The notes beneath the pieces were generated by a model that had not been told where the DNA came from, did not search any database, and saw only the letters and a program-made list of their open reading frames with translations. DNA of 64,000 nt, from NCBI RefSeq assembly GCF_032164335.1, contig NZ_CP134152.1:3162001-3226000 (forward strand). The letters run 5' to 3'. This DNA is from Winslowiella toletana. GTDB taxonomy: Bacteria > Pseudomonadota > Gammaproteobacteria > Enterobacterales > Enterobacteriaceae. A program made the translations under genes and the position numbers. Below, piece by piece: positions 10,450 to 19,917 of the stretch; the first letter of the stretch is position 1; each line of letters opens with the position of its first letter.

Positions 10450-11664
10450 ATGAAAATTGTTAACGCGGAAGTATTTGTCACCTGCCCGGGAAGAAACTTT
10501 GTCACCGTCAAAATTACTACCGATGAAGGCCTGACCGGCATCGGCGATGCCACGCTAAATGGCCGCGAACTGCCGGTCGCTTCATACCTGAAAGATCATG
10601 TCTGCCCGCAGCTGATTGGCCGCGATGCCCATCAAATCGAAGATATCTGGCAGTTCTTCTACAAGGGCGCTTACTGGCGTCGTGGTCCGGTTACCATGTC
10701 AGCCATTTCAGCTGTTGATATGGCGCTATGGGATATCAAAGGTAAAGCCGCCAATATGCCGCTTTATCAGCTACTGGGCGGCGCATCGCGCACTGGTGTA
10801 ATGGTCTATTGCCACACCACTGGCCACAGCATTGATGAAGTAATGGATGACTACGCGCGCCATAAAGAGCTGGGTTTTAAAGCGATTCGCGCCCAGTGCG
10901 GCGTGCCCGGCATGAAAACCACTTACGGAATGGCGAAAGGCAAAGGTCTGGCCTACGAACCAGCGACCAAAGGCAACTGGCCGGAAGAGCAGCTGTGGTC
11001 AACAGAAAAGTACCTCGATTTTACGCCAAAGCTGTTTGAATCTATCCGTGACAAATTCGGTTTTAACGAACATCTGTTGCACGATATGCATCACCGCCTG
11101 ACGCCGATTGAAGCCGCGCGTTTTGGTAAAAGCGTTGAAGATTATCGCCTGTTCTGGATGGAAGATCCGACGCCAGCAGAAAACCAGCAGAGTTTCCGCC
11201 TGATTCGCCAGCACACCGTGACGCCGATTGCCGTCGGGGAGGTTTTTAACAGTATCTGGGACTGTAAACAGCTGATAGAAGAGCAGTTAATCGACTATAT
11301 CCGCACCACCATCACCCATGCCGGTGGCATCAGCGGCATGCGGCGCATTGCCGACTTCGCCTCGCTGTATCAGGTGCGCACCGGCTCCCACGGCCCTTCC
11401 GATCTGTCACCAATTTGTATGGCGGCTGCGCTGCATTTCGACCTCTGGGTGCCGAACTTTGGCGTGCAGGAGTATATGGGTTACTCCGAGCAGATGTTGG
11501 AGGTGTTTAACCACAGCTGGAGCTTTGACAACGGCTATATGCATCCGGGTGAAAAACCAGGACTCGGTATCGAGTTCGATGAAAAGCTGGCAGCCAAATA
11601 TCCCTATGAACCGGCTTATTTGCCCGTTGCGCGTCTTGAAGACGGCACGTTGTGGAACTGGTAA
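10450..11664 (+). CDS. rspA: RspA, enolase-superfamily D-mannonate dehydratase-like protein
   Basis: Enolase-superfamily member of the mannonate dehydratase (ManD) group, historically called starvation-sensing protein RspA. It has 404 residues, the same as E. coli, and matches it closely throughout ([19 protein letters not shown] at the start, EDGTLWNW at the end). The capping domain covers about 1-115 and the beta-barrel domain the rest. Probable metal ligands and catalytic residues sit in [22 protein letters not shown] and IAVGEVFNS, with [10 protein letters not shown] near the C terminus. Some RspA-type proteins have weak or no mannonate dehydratase activity, so the true substrate is uncertain. 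It is first in an operon with rspB, a transporter and an oxidoreductase. Confidence 0.95.
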   Translation: MKIVNAEVFVTCPGRNFVTVKITTDEGLTGIGDATLNGRELPVASYLKDHVCPQLIGRDAHQIEDIWQFFYKGAYWRRGPVTMSAISAVDMALWDIKGKAANMPLYQLLGGASRTGVMVYCHTTGHSIDEVMDDYARHKELGFKAIRAQCGVPGMKTTYGMAKGKGLAYEPATKGNWPEEQLWSTEKYLDFTPKLFESIRDKFGFNEHLLHDMHHRLTPIEAARFGKSVEDYRLFWMEDPTPAENQQSFRLIRQHTVTPIAVGEVFNSIWDCKQLIEEQLIDYIRTTITHAGGISGMRRIADFASLYQVRTGSHGPSDLSPICMAAALHFDLWVPNFGVQEYMGYSEQMLEVFNHSWSFDNGYMHPGEKPGLGIEFDEKLAAKYPYEPAYLPVARLEDGTLWNW

Positions 11665-11674
11665 GGAGACGACG

Positions 11675-12685
11675 ATGAAAAGTGTAGTCATTGAACGTCC
11701 CGGCAGCTTATGCATTGAAACGCGCCCGCTGCCGCTGCCCGCAGCAGGTGAAGTGCGCGTCAAAGTACAGTATGCCAGTATCTGCGGTTCCGATGTGCAT
11801 ATCTGGCACGGCCATAATCCTTTTGCGCGCTATCCACGCGTTATCGGCCATGAGTTTTTTGGCCGGATTGATGCGGTTGGTGAAGGTGTCGACAGCAGCC
11901 GCATCGGCGAACGGGTGGCGGTCGATCCGGTCGTCAGCTGCGGTGATTGCTACCCCTGTTCGGTAGGCCGCCCCAACGTGTGCAGCGAACTGCAGGTGAT
12001 TGGCGTCCATCGCGACGGCGGTTTTAGCGAGTACGCTCTGGCACCGGCTAAAAACGCCTGTCAGCTACCGGCCAGCATTCCCGATACGCTGGCCAGCCTG
12101 GTGGAGCCTTTTACCATCGCCGCCAATATCACCGCCTTTCTGCAACCGACGACTGACGATATCGCGCTGATTTACGGTGCCGGTCCGATGGGCCTGACCG
12201 CGATCCAGGTACTGAAAGGCGTCTATAACGTCCGGCAAGTTATCGTCGTTGACCGCCTGCCTGAACGACTGGCTTTGGCGCAAGAAAACGGCGCAGATTG
12301 GGTGATCGATAATAGCCAGCAGTCGCTGGATACTCAGCTAAATGGCATAAAGCCCACGCTGATTATTGATGCCGCCTGCCATCCGTCGATTTTAGCCGAA
12401 GCCGTCGCGCTCGCCTCACCGGCGGCGCGCATCGGCCTGCTGGGTTTCTCCGGCGAGCCGTGCACGCTGACGCAGCAGAGCCTGACCAGCAAAGAGCTGT
12501 CGCTGTTTACCTCACGGCTGAACAGCAATCGTTTTCCGCAGGTCATCGAGTGGATGGAGCAGGGATTCATTCAGCCGGAGAAGCTGGTCACCCACACCTT
12601 CGCACTCAGTGATGTTGAGCAGGCGATGACCCTGTTTGAAAAGCAGCCGCGTCGCTGCTGCAAAGTGATTTTAAAAGTGAGTTAA
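11675..12685 (+). CDS. rspB: RspB, zinc-type alcohol dehydrogenase (sugar-acid oxidoreductase)
   Basis: Zinc-dependent medium-chain dehydrogenase/reductase, the usual partner of RspA and related to L-galactonate and L-idonate dehydrogenases. It has 336 residues (E. coli 339). Catalytic zinc residues are in ICGSDVHIWHGHNPF and VIGHEFFG; a structural-zinc Cys set is in CGDCYPCSVGRPNVC. The NAD(P)-binding motif is YGAGPMGL at about 165. I chose the ATG at 11675, behind AAGGAGACG, because it begins with the family start MKSVVIERPG; a longer in-frame extension runs back into rspA in another frame and is not credible. It starts 10 bases after rspA. Confidence 0.94.
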   Translation: MKSVVIERPGSLCIETRPLPLPAAGEVRVKVQYASICGSDVHIWHGHNPFARYPRVIGHEFFGRIDAVGEGVDSSRIGERVAVDPVVSCGDCYPCSVGRPNVCSELQVIGVHRDGGFSEYALAPAKNACQLPASIPDTLASLVEPFTIAANITAFLQPTTDDIALIYGAGPMGLTAIQVLKGVYNVRQVIVVDRLPERLALAQENGADWVIDNSQQSLDTQLNGIKPTLIIDAACHPSILAEAVALASPAARIGLLGFSGEPCTLTQQSLTSKELSLFTSRLNSNRFPQVIEWMEQGFIQPEKLVTHTFALSDVEQAMTLFEKQPRRCCKVILKVS

Positions 12686-12696
12686 CTGTTTCACGG

Positions 12697-12716
12697 AACC
12701 GGCATTTGCCGGTTTC
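12697..12716 (+). terminator. Hairpin between rspB and ydfJ
   Basis: The inverted repeat AACCGGCATTTGCCGGTT followed by TCT could act as a partial terminator or mRNA-end stabiliser within the operon. It lacks a long T run. Confidence 0.5.
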
Positions 12717-12763
12717 TACCAGGCATGCTGTACCTGAAAAATAAAAAACCCTACGGAGTCAAC

Positions 12764-14047
12764 ATGTTCAAGAACCTGCGCTGGACAATCGTACTGCTGT
12801 TATTTCTGGTCTACATGATCAACTACCTCGATCGTGTCGCCCTGTCGCTGACCGTACCGATGATTGAAAAAGATCTGCTGCTGAATGCCGAACAGTTCGG
12901 CATGATCTTTGGCAGCTTCTTCTTCGGTTATGCGCTGTTTAACTTTATTGGCGGCCTCGCTACCGATAAATATGGCCCGACGCTGGTACTCGGCGTCGCG
13001 GTCGGCATGTGGTCACTGTTTTGCGGCCTGACGGCGGTTGCCACCGGTTTCTGGTCGATGCTGATTCTGCGCGTGCTGTTCGGGATGGCGGAAGGCCCGA
13101 TATGCGCCTCAGCGAATAAAGCGATTAATGGCTGGTTCCCGAAAAAACAGGCGGCAACGGCGATGGGCTTTCTCAGCGCCGGTTCACCGCTCGGCGGCGC
13201 GGTCGCCGGGCCGATTGTTGGCTATCTGGCGCTCTCCTTTGGCTGGCGTCCGGCGTTTATGATTATCTGCTCAATTGGTATCGTCTGGATGGTGTTCTGG
13301 TTCTTTATCGCATCGGATAATCCGGCTAAAAGTCGGCTGGTTTCGGCAAAAGAGCGCGAACTGATCGACCAGCTGAAACAAGAGCCAATCAGTGCCGAGC
13401 AGGATTTAGCGCAGGCGGCTCATGGCCTTGGTTACTATCTGCGCCAGCCGGTGATTCTGGTCACCGCCTTCGCCTTCTTCTGCTACAACTACATCCTGTT
13501 TTTCTTCCTCAGCTGGTTTCCGGCTTATCTGGTGCAGGCGCACAATCTCGATATCAAGTCGATGAGCATTACCACCATGATCCCATGGATCGTTGGCTTT
13601 GTTGGGCTGGCACTGGGCGGACTGATTTCCGACAAGATCTTCAAAATTACCGGCAGGCTACTGCTGTCGAGAAAAATTGTGCTGGTCGTCTCGTTGCTGG
13701 CGGCGGCAATTTGTGTGGCGCTGGCTGGTACGGTACAAGGGGTGACTTCCGCAGTGGTGCTGATGTCGGTATCAATCTTTTTCCTGTATATCACCGGCGC
13801 CATCTACTGGGCGATTATTCAGGACGTGGTACATAAAAGTCGCGTCGGCGGTATTAGTGGTTTTATCCATCTTATCGGCAGTATTTCCGGCATTATCGGC
13901 CCGATCGCGACCGGCTATATCGTGCAGAATACCGGTAAATTCGACAGCGCATTTGTGCTGGCAGGGGTGATTGCCGCGCTGGGTGCCGTGCTGGTTCTGG
14001 TGCTGATTAAAAGCCCGAAAGCCTCCACTGATACGGTTTCGGTCTGA
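12764..14047 (+). CDS. ydfJ: YdfJ-type MFS transporter (anion:cation symporter family)
   Basis: Major facilitator superfamily transporter of the ACS group that carries hexuronates, glucarate and similar sugar acids. It has 427 residues with about 12 hydrophobic helices. N-terminal ACS features include YMINYLDRVALSLTVPMI and GIIFG-like packing after it, with a loop-2 motif GGLATDKYGP. The ATG at 12764, behind ACGGAG, is preferred to one 39 bases upstream. It lies between rspB and ydfI as in E. coli, where I recall ydfJ being interrupted at the Qin prophage; here it is intact. The likely role is import of the sugar acid used by RspA, RspB and YdfI. Confidence 0.88.
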   Translation: MFKNLRWTIVLLLFLVYMINYLDRVALSLTVPMIEKDLLLNAEQFGMIFGSFFFGYALFNFIGGLATDKYGPTLVLGVAVGMWSLFCGLTAVATGFWSMLILRVLFGMAEGPICASANKAINGWFPKKQAATAMGFLSAGSPLGGAVAGPIVGYLALSFGWRPAFMIICSIGIVWMVFWFFIASDNPAKSRLVSAKERELIDQLKQEPISAEQDLAQAAHGLGYYLRQPVILVTAFAFFCYNYILFFFLSWFPAYLVQAHNLDIKSMSITTMIPWIVGFVGLALGGLISDKIFKITGRLLLSRKIVLVVSLLAAAICVALAGTVQGVTSAVVLMSVSIFFLYITGAIYWAIIQDVVHKSRVGGISGFIHLIGSISGIIGPIATGYIVQNTGKFDSAFVLAGVIAALGAVLVLVLIKSPKASTDTVSV

Positions 14048-14092
14048 TTGCTCAGGGCGCTTTCCGCGCCCTTCTCTTCACAAGGATTGATT

Positions 14093-15538
14093 ATGTTCTC
14101 CGCTGAACTGCTCCCGAACTATGACCGCTCCGCGCTGCGCACCCGCATCGTCCATATCGGTTTTGGTGCCTTTCATCGCGCCCACCAGGCGCTGTGCAGC
14201 GACCTGCTGGCCAGCGATCATCACAGCGACTGGGGTATTTGCGAAGTAAACCTCAACAGCGGCGAGCTGATTACCGCCCTGCGCGCGCAGTCGCTGTTGT
14301 ACAGCGTGACCGAAATGACTGATGACAGCCTGTCGACCCGGCTGATTGGCGTGGTAACCCATGCGCTGCACGCGCAGGGCGACGGCATTGACGCCGTTAT
14401 TGAAGCGATGAGCCAGCCGGATGTGGCGATTATCTCCATGACGGTAACGGAAAAAGGCTACTGTCATCAGCCGGCCAGCGGCCAGCTGAATCTGCAACAT
14501 CCTTCAATTCAGCATGATATCAGCCAGCCCGATACGCCGGTGTCGCTGCCCGGCCTGATTGTTGCGGCGATTAAACGCCGTCGCCAGCGCGGTTTGGCAC
14601 CGTTCAGCGTGATGTCCTGTGACAATATGCCGGAAAACGGTCAGGTGACTCGCCAGGTCGTGATGCAACTGGCGCAGCAGCAGGATGCTGCGCTGGCAAA
14701 ATACATCGCTGAACATATAGCCTTTCCGTCCACGATGGTCGACCGCATTGTACCGGCGATGACGCCAGAAACCTTAAGCACGCTGAGCGACAAACTGGGC
14801 TGTCGCGATGAGGTTGCCGTGGTCTGTGAACCGTTTTTTCAGTGGGTAATTGAAGACAAATTTGTCAGTGGCCGCCCGGCGTGGGAAAAGGCCGGCGCAG
14901 AGCTGGTCGCCGACGTGCTGCCGTTTGAACAGATGAAACTGCGGATGTTGAATGGCAGCCACTCTTTTCTCGCCTACCTCGGCTATCTGGCGGGTTATCA
15001 GCATATCAGCGACTGCATGGCAGATGAAAACTACCTGATCGCTGCCCGCCGGTTGATGCTGGCCGAACAGGCACCGACGCTCACTATTACTCAAGTTGAT
15101 CTGCCCGCTTATGCGGATTCACTGATAACCCGTTACCAGAACCGGGCGATTAAACACCGCACTTATCAGATTGCCAGCGATGGCAGCCAGAAGTTGCCGC
15201 AGCGCTGGCTCGACAGTATCCGCTGGCATCTGAACAACGGCAGTGATTTTGACCTGCTGGCGCTGGGCGTGGCGGGCTGGATGCGCTATGTCAGCGGCGT
15301 CGATGAACAAGGTGCCGCCATCATCATCAACGACCCGTTAAAAGAACAATTAGCTCAATGTGTTGCCAGCACGCCGGATGGCCCGGCGCGCGTTCAGGCA
15401 CTGCTGGCACTGGAGGCGATTTTCGGCCGCGATCTGGCGGCCAGTCCACTGGTGGCAGCCCGCATCGGCGAGTTCTATCATCAGCTGCAAACCCAGGGTG
15501 CCAGAGAGACGGTAAGGCAGATGATTAGCCACGATTAA
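14093..15538 (+). CDS. ydfI: YdfI, mannitol dehydrogenase-family (fructuronate reductase-like) oxidoreductase
   Basis: Polyol/mannitol dehydrogenase family member related to UxuB (fructuronate reductase); E. coli YdfI is named a putative mannonate oxidoreductase. It has 481 residues (E. coli 486). The N-terminal NAD-binding segment is RIVHIGFGAFHRAHQA at about 17-32. Family signatures include SCDNMPENG, MVDRIVPAMTP, and the active-site region LRMLNGSHSFLAYLGYLAGY with its conserved Lys and Asn-His. The ATG at 14093 follows AAGGATTG and a GC hairpin at 14053-14071; an ATG 45 bases upstream gives no family-like sequence. With RspA this suggests interconversion of a mannonate-like acid and fructuronate. 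Confidence 0.9.
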   Translation: MFSAELLPNYDRSALRTRIVHIGFGAFHRAHQALCSDLLASDHHSDWGICEVNLNSGELITALRAQSLLYSVTEMTDDSLSTRLIGVVTHALHAQGDGIDAVIEAMSQPDVAIISMTVTEKGYCHQPASGQLNLQHPSIQHDISQPDTPVSLPGLIVAAIKRRRQRGLAPFSVMSCDNMPENGQVTRQVVMQLAQQQDAALAKYIAEHIAFPSTMVDRIVPAMTPETLSTLSDKLGCRDEVAVVCEPFFQWVIEDKFVSGRPAWEKAGAELVADVLPFEQMKLRMLNGSHSFLAYLGYLAGYQHISDCMADENYLIAARRLMLAEQAPTLTITQVDLPAYADSLITRYQNRAIKHRTYQIASDGSQKLPQRWLDSIRWHLNNGSDFDLLALGVAGWMRYVSGVDEQGAAIIINDPLKEQLAQCVASTPDGPARVQALLALEAIFGRDLAASPLVAARIGEFYHQLQTQGARETVRQMISHD

Positions 15539-15628
15539 AAGCGCTGGCGCTGGCGCAACGGGCTGTTTAGACTGAACGTTTTACAGCCCGGTTGACCACT
15601 GCGTTAGCCGCAAAAAGGATGTTGCTGA

Positions 15629-16315
15629 ATGTCGCTACCCTACATTATTACTGCCAGCGAACCGGTTAATCAGCAGATTTACCGCTTTTTGCGCCAGGAC
15701 ATTGTCACCTGCGCCATTCATCCCGGCGCGTTGCTGTCTGAGAAAGAGGTCTCCACCCGCTTTAATGTCTCACGCCAGCCGGTGCGGGAAGCATTTATTA
15801 AACTGGCAGAGGCCGGGCTGGTGCAGGTACTGCCGCAACGCGGCACCTTTGTGCGCAAAATTTCGGCGCAGCGCGTTGCCGATGGCCGTTTTATTCGTGA
15901 GGCGGTTGAAGTGGCGGTAGTCCGTCGCGCGGCAGCACAAGCCGATCCCGCAGCCTTAGCCGAGCTGGAACACAATTTACAGCTACAGCGGCTGGCGGCT
16001 CAGCGCCATGACAGCCAGGCATTTTTACTGCTGGATGATGAATTTCACCGGCTGATTGCACAAAGCATTCGCTGTGAACTGGCGTGGGAGACGGTAGAAA
16101 ATATCAAAGCAACCATGGATCGCGTGCGCTTTCTGACGCTGAGTGAAGTGTCGCCACCGGAAAGTTTAATCGAACAGCATCAGCAGATTTATCAGGCTAT
16201 TGTCGATGGCGATGCCGATGCCGCCGAAAATGCTCTGCGCCGCCACTTACAACAGATGATTTTCTCGATTACGCCGATTGCCGAACAGAACAGCGACTGG
16301 TTCGAACAGCCTTAA
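15629..16315 (+). CDS. rspR: RspR, GntR-family regulator (FadR subgroup)
   Basis: GntR-family transcription factor that in E. coli represses rspAB. It has 228 residues, the E. coli length. The winged helix-turn-helix covers about 14-80 (LSEKEVSTRFNVSRQPVREAFIKL), and the helical FadR-type ligand-binding domain about 90-220, with likely metal ligands in LDDEFHRLIAQ and HQQIYQAI. It lies 90 bases after ydfI in the same direction. In E. coli the equivalent gene also adjoins this block. It probably regulates the operon in response to a sugar acid. Confidence 0.92.
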   Translation: MSLPYIITASEPVNQQIYRFLRQDIVTCAIHPGALLSEKEVSTRFNVSRQPVREAFIKLAEAGLVQVLPQRGTFVRKISAQRVADGRFIREAVEVAVVRRAAAQADPAALAELEHNLQLQRLAAQRHDSQAFLLLDDEFHRLIAQSIRCELAWETVENIKATMDRVRFLTLSEVSPPESLIEQHQQIYQAIVDGDADAAENALRRHLQQMIFSITPIAEQNSDWFEQP

Positions 16316-16330
16316 CGATTACTTTTCCAC

Positions 16331-16350
16331 GGGCGGCGCTTTCGCCGCCC
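16331..16350. terminator. Terminator between rspR and fbaB (convergent)
   Basis: GGGCGGCG-CTTT-CGCCGCCC is a perfect 8-bp GC stem lying between the stops of two convergent genes. No strong T run, so bidirectional function is inferred from position. Confidence 0.65.
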
Positions 16351-16359
16351 GAAGAGCCG

Positions 16360-17412
<1,053 letters not shown>

Positions 17413-17575
17413 GCTAACTCCTGAAAGATAAGTGATGGGCCGAATTTCTTCGGCCCGACCGGTCGACTGTCGCCGCCCCAACAAAGCCTGGCCCAAAACA
17501 TACGCTTAAGGCAAACTGCTGACTCCATTTTTCAGAACGATTCGCAGGTAATAATCGCCGTTTTGGTATACCGCT

Positions 17576-18376
17576 CTACCACCAGCGGTAAAAATGGTGT
17601 ACTGGCCCAATGCCGCCGCCCACTTCCAGCGAATCCGCATGTTCCAGCGCGCCCTGCAGCCAGTGTTTGGCTACTTCAACCGTGGCTGGCCAGCTTTCAT
17701 GGCGCGGGCGCAGCGCTGCCAGCGCCGCTGACAGGCTACAACCGGTGCCGTGGGTATGACGCGTTGCCACACGCGGTGCGGTAAAGCGCTGCTCAAGATC
17801 GGCGGTGAACAGCCAGTCCGGACTTTCGTGCTCGCCGAGATGGCCGCCTTTCATCAGTACCGCCTGGCAGCCCAGCTCCAGCATCGCACGCCCTTGCGCC
17901 TGCATCTCATGCTCGTTGCGCGCCATGCGGCAATCCAGCAGTGCCGCTGCCTCGGGGATATTCGGCGTAATCAGGGAAACCTGCGGCAATAAACGCTGAC
18001 GCATAGTATCAATCGCTTTTACCGACAGCAGCGGATCGCCACTTTTTGCCAGCATCACGGTATCCAGTATCACCCACGGCAGCGCCGCCTGTTGTAAACG
18101 ATCGGCCACCACATCAACAATATCGCACTCCGCCAGCATGCCGATTTTAGCGCTGTCGATACGCACATCCGACAGCACCGAATCCAGCTGCGCGCCGACG
18201 AACTCCGGCTCGATACGATAAACTGACTGCACACCACGGGTATTTTGCGCCACCAGCGCGGTAATCACGCTGGCACCATAAGCACCCAGTGCCGAAAACG
18301 CCTTCAGGTCGGCCTGAATCCCTGCGCCGCCGCTGGGATCGGTACCGGCAATTGTCAGAGCGTTAATCCTTTTCAT
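17576..18376 (-). CDS. thiD: ThiD, HMP/HMP-P kinase
   Basis: Bifunctional hydroxymethylpyrimidine and HMP-phosphate kinase of thiamine synthesis and salvage. It has 266 residues from the ATG at 18376 (E. coli 266). The ribokinase-fold N terminus is [22 protein letters not shown] in two adjoining parts; the catalytic anion hole is [12 protein letters not shown] near 213; KGGH lies near 170. The start overlaps the thiM stop by four bases (ATGA), and AGGA sits nine bases upstream. A second ATG six bases earlier has too short a ribosome-site spacing. It is in one operon with thiM under the TPP riboswitch. Confidence 0.96.
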   Translation of the reverse strand: MKRINALTIAGTDPSGGAGIQADLKAFSALGAYGASVITALVAQNTRGVQSVYRIEPEFVGAQLDSVLSDVRIDSAKIGMLAECDIVDVVADRLQQAALPWVILDTVMLAKSGDPLLSVKAIDTMRQRLLPQVSLITPNIPEAAALLDCRMARNEHEMQAQGRAMLELGCQAVLMKGGHLGEHESPDWLFTADLEQRFTAPRVATRHTHGTGCSLSAALAALRPRHESWPATVEVAKHWLQGALEHADSLEVGGGIGPVHHFYRWW

Positions 18377-19167
18377 AGCCATTCATCCTTATCAAGTTGA
18401 TAGAGTGCATCAAGAAAAGCGGGAATAAAGCTTCCCGGCCCATTTGCCACTGCCGCAGCACGCTCTCCGGCAGCAGAAATCACCCGGCAGGCACTGGCAA
18501 CGTGGTGAATCCGCTCGCCGGGCAGCGCGGCAAACCCCGCCACTACCGCAGAAAGCGCACAGCCGGTGCCGACCACCCGAGTCATGAGCGGCGAGCCACC
18601 GGCAACACTCAGCGTGCGTGTGCCGTCAGTGACGTAATCCACCGCACCGGTTACCGCCACCACTGCGCCACTGACCTGCGCCAGCTGCTTTGCCGCCGCA
18701 ATCGCTGACGCGGAATCGTGTAAGCTATCGACGCCGCGACCGCTGACGGCATGCTGCGCCAGCGCCAGAATTTCAGAGGCATTACCGCGAATCGCCGCCG
18801 GTCGCCGTTGCAACAAACGCTGGCAAAATTCACTGCGGAAAGTCAGGCCACCCACGGCGACCGGGTCCAGCGTCCAGGGTTTCTGTGACTGATTAGCAGC
18901 ATCAATGGCCGCCAGCATTGCCTGCGCGCGGTCGCGGGTTAAGGTGCCAACGTTGACTAACAGGCCATCAGCGATAGCGCTGAACTGCGCGGCTTCTTCA
19001 GCATCGACGACCATCGCCGGTGACGCTCCCAGAGCCAGCAGCACATTAGCGGTAAAGGTTTGCACCACGTCGTTAGTCATACAGTGCACCAGTGGCGCAT
19101 GCTGACGAAACAGAGAGAGGGATTGGGCGACGGACGCGCCAGAAACAGGCTCAGGTTGAAGATTCAT
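18373..19167 (-). CDS. thiM: ThiM, hydroxyethylthiazole kinase
   Basis: Phosphorylates 4-methyl-5-(2-hydroxyethyl)thiazole for thiamine salvage. It has 264 residues (E. coli 262). Family motifs are [26 protein letters not shown] near the N terminus, here in sequence, LDPVAVGG at about 100, IRGNASEI at about 125, and the active-site [12 protein letters not shown] at about 205, whose Cys is characteristic of ThiM. First gene of thiM-thiD. Its ribosome-binding region lies just downstream of a TPP riboswitch, so translation is probably shut off by thiamine pyrophosphate. Confidence 0.96.
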   Translation of the reverse strand: MNLQPEPVSGASVAQSLSLFRQHAPLVHCMTNDVVQTFTANVLLALGASPAMVVDAEEAAQFSAIADGLLVNVGTLTRDRAQAMLAAIDAANQSQKPWTLDPVAVGGLTFRSEFCQRLLQRRPAAIRGNASEILALAQHAVSGRGVDSLHDSASAIAAAKQLAQVSGAVVAVTGAVDYVTDGTRTLSVAGGSPLMTRVVGTGCALSAVVAGFAALPGERIHHVASACRVISAAGERAAAVANGPGSFIPAFLDALYQLDKDEWL

Positions 19168-19209
19168 AACACTCCCAACCGGCGATCAAGAAGGCGATGC
19201 ACTCAGGCA

Positions 19210-19297
19210 TCTGACTTCCCTCCGCTGGCATTATCCAGTTCAGGTTCAGCGGGTAATTCTCAGCCTTTTCTTCACAGAGCAGGCACCCCGAGTCATT
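19210..19297 (-). promoter_or_regulatory. TPP riboswitch (THI element) of thiMD
   Basis: On the minus strand the conserved aptamer runs from GACTCGGGGTGCC through GGCTGAGAA, ACCC, GAACCTGAACTGG, TAATGCCAGCG and AGGGAAGTC. This is the full set of TPP-riboswitch consensus blocks, with the closing P1 pairing GACT/AGTC. It ends about 43 bases before the thiM ATG. In E. coli the thiM aptamer controls translation by hiding the ribosome-binding site. No T-rich terminator is seen here, which fits translational control. Confidence 0.96.
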
Positions 19298-19308
19298 GAT
19301 AATTCACG

Positions 19309-19434
19309 CTATAATTGCTGGCGCTTACGCCAGCAGCTGATAAGAATAAAGCGCAGCTGTTCAGTTGTAAACTTATCGTCATTTTTCGCCAGCAAGGATA
19401 ACGCGTTAAGCTGCTGTAATCCTTCAACACACAT
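19309..19434 (-). CDS. Candidate small ORF ahead of the TPP riboswitch (41 aa)
   Basis: On the minus strand, from ATG 19434 to TAG at 19309, a 41-residue reading frame has ordinary protein-like composition (MCVEGLQQLNALSLLAKNDD, then a basic tail ending KRQQL). Its stop lies about 12 bases before the thiM aptamer. I do not recognise the family. A ribosome-binding site is weak (GCAAGAG). The frame is open further upstream, but that part is antisense to rcnB and looks like a shadow. It may be an unrelated small gene, a leader peptide, a relic, or chance. Confidence 0.3.
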   Translation of the reverse strand: MCVEGLQQLNALSLLAKNDDKFTTEQLRFILISCWRKRQQL

Positions 19435-19513
19435 TTGCTCTTGCCTGTTAAGCGTAACTGACGGAATGATAGGAAATCGGACAGATGGAATCGGCTTACT
19501 CACTGGAGACTGT

Positions 19514-19846
19514 ATGGCTAAAACAAAAATAATGCTGCTGGCAACGCTGCTGGCGACCACCAGCGTCTGTTTCGCGGCACCGGCGGTGGTGACGCCTGGC
19601 GCGGAAAAACCGTCGTATGAAATCACCGAATTTACCGCTGACTTTATCCATTACACCCTTGGTGACACCGCTCCGGCGCTCTATCGCAGTGATAAATATC
19701 AGATAAAACAGTGGCAGGTGCGTAATCTGCCAGCGCCGGATGCCGGCAGTCACTGGACCTATATGGGATCGAATTACGTACTGATTAGCGACAGCGACGG
19801 AAAAATGCTGAAAGCTTACGATGGCAATATTTTCTATCAACGCTGA
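19514..19846 (+). CDS. rcnB: RcnB-like periplasmic nickel/cobalt homeostasis protein
   Basis: Small periplasmic protein of the RcnB family; in E. coli RcnB modulates nickel and cobalt efflux by RcnA. It has 110 residues (E. coli 112). A signal peptide covers about 1-21 (KIMLLATLLATTSVCFA). The mature part carries the family core LPAPDAGSHWTYMGSNYVLI and ends KAYDGNIFYQR. The ATG at 19514 follows CTGGAG. In E. coli rcnB is in an operon with rcnA, next to rcnR; neither is present here, so its partner is unknown. Confidence 0.9.
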   Translation: MAKTKIMLLATLLATTSVCFAAPAVVTPGAEKPSYEITEFTADFIHYTLGDTAPALYRSDKYQIKQWQVRNLPAPDAGSHWTYMGSNYVLISDSDGKMLKAYDGNIFYQR

Positions 19847-19866
19847 CCGTGCGACGCGGTTGACGC

Positions 19867-19895
19867 TTCCCCACTGTCTGGCTCACAGTGGGGAA
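19867..19895. terminator. Terminator between rcnB and mltB (convergent)
   Basis: Perfect 11-bp stem TTCCCCACTGT/ACAGTGGGGAA with a 7-base loop, located between convergent stops. Confidence 0.75.
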
Positions 19896-19917
19896 TAGTT
19901 TCAGTGATGAGAACGCC

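Noticed and set aside
11318..11674. In-frame extension upstream of rspB
   Set aside because: It overlaps rspA in another frame and the added residues do not match RspB; the ATG at 11675 has a good ribosome site.
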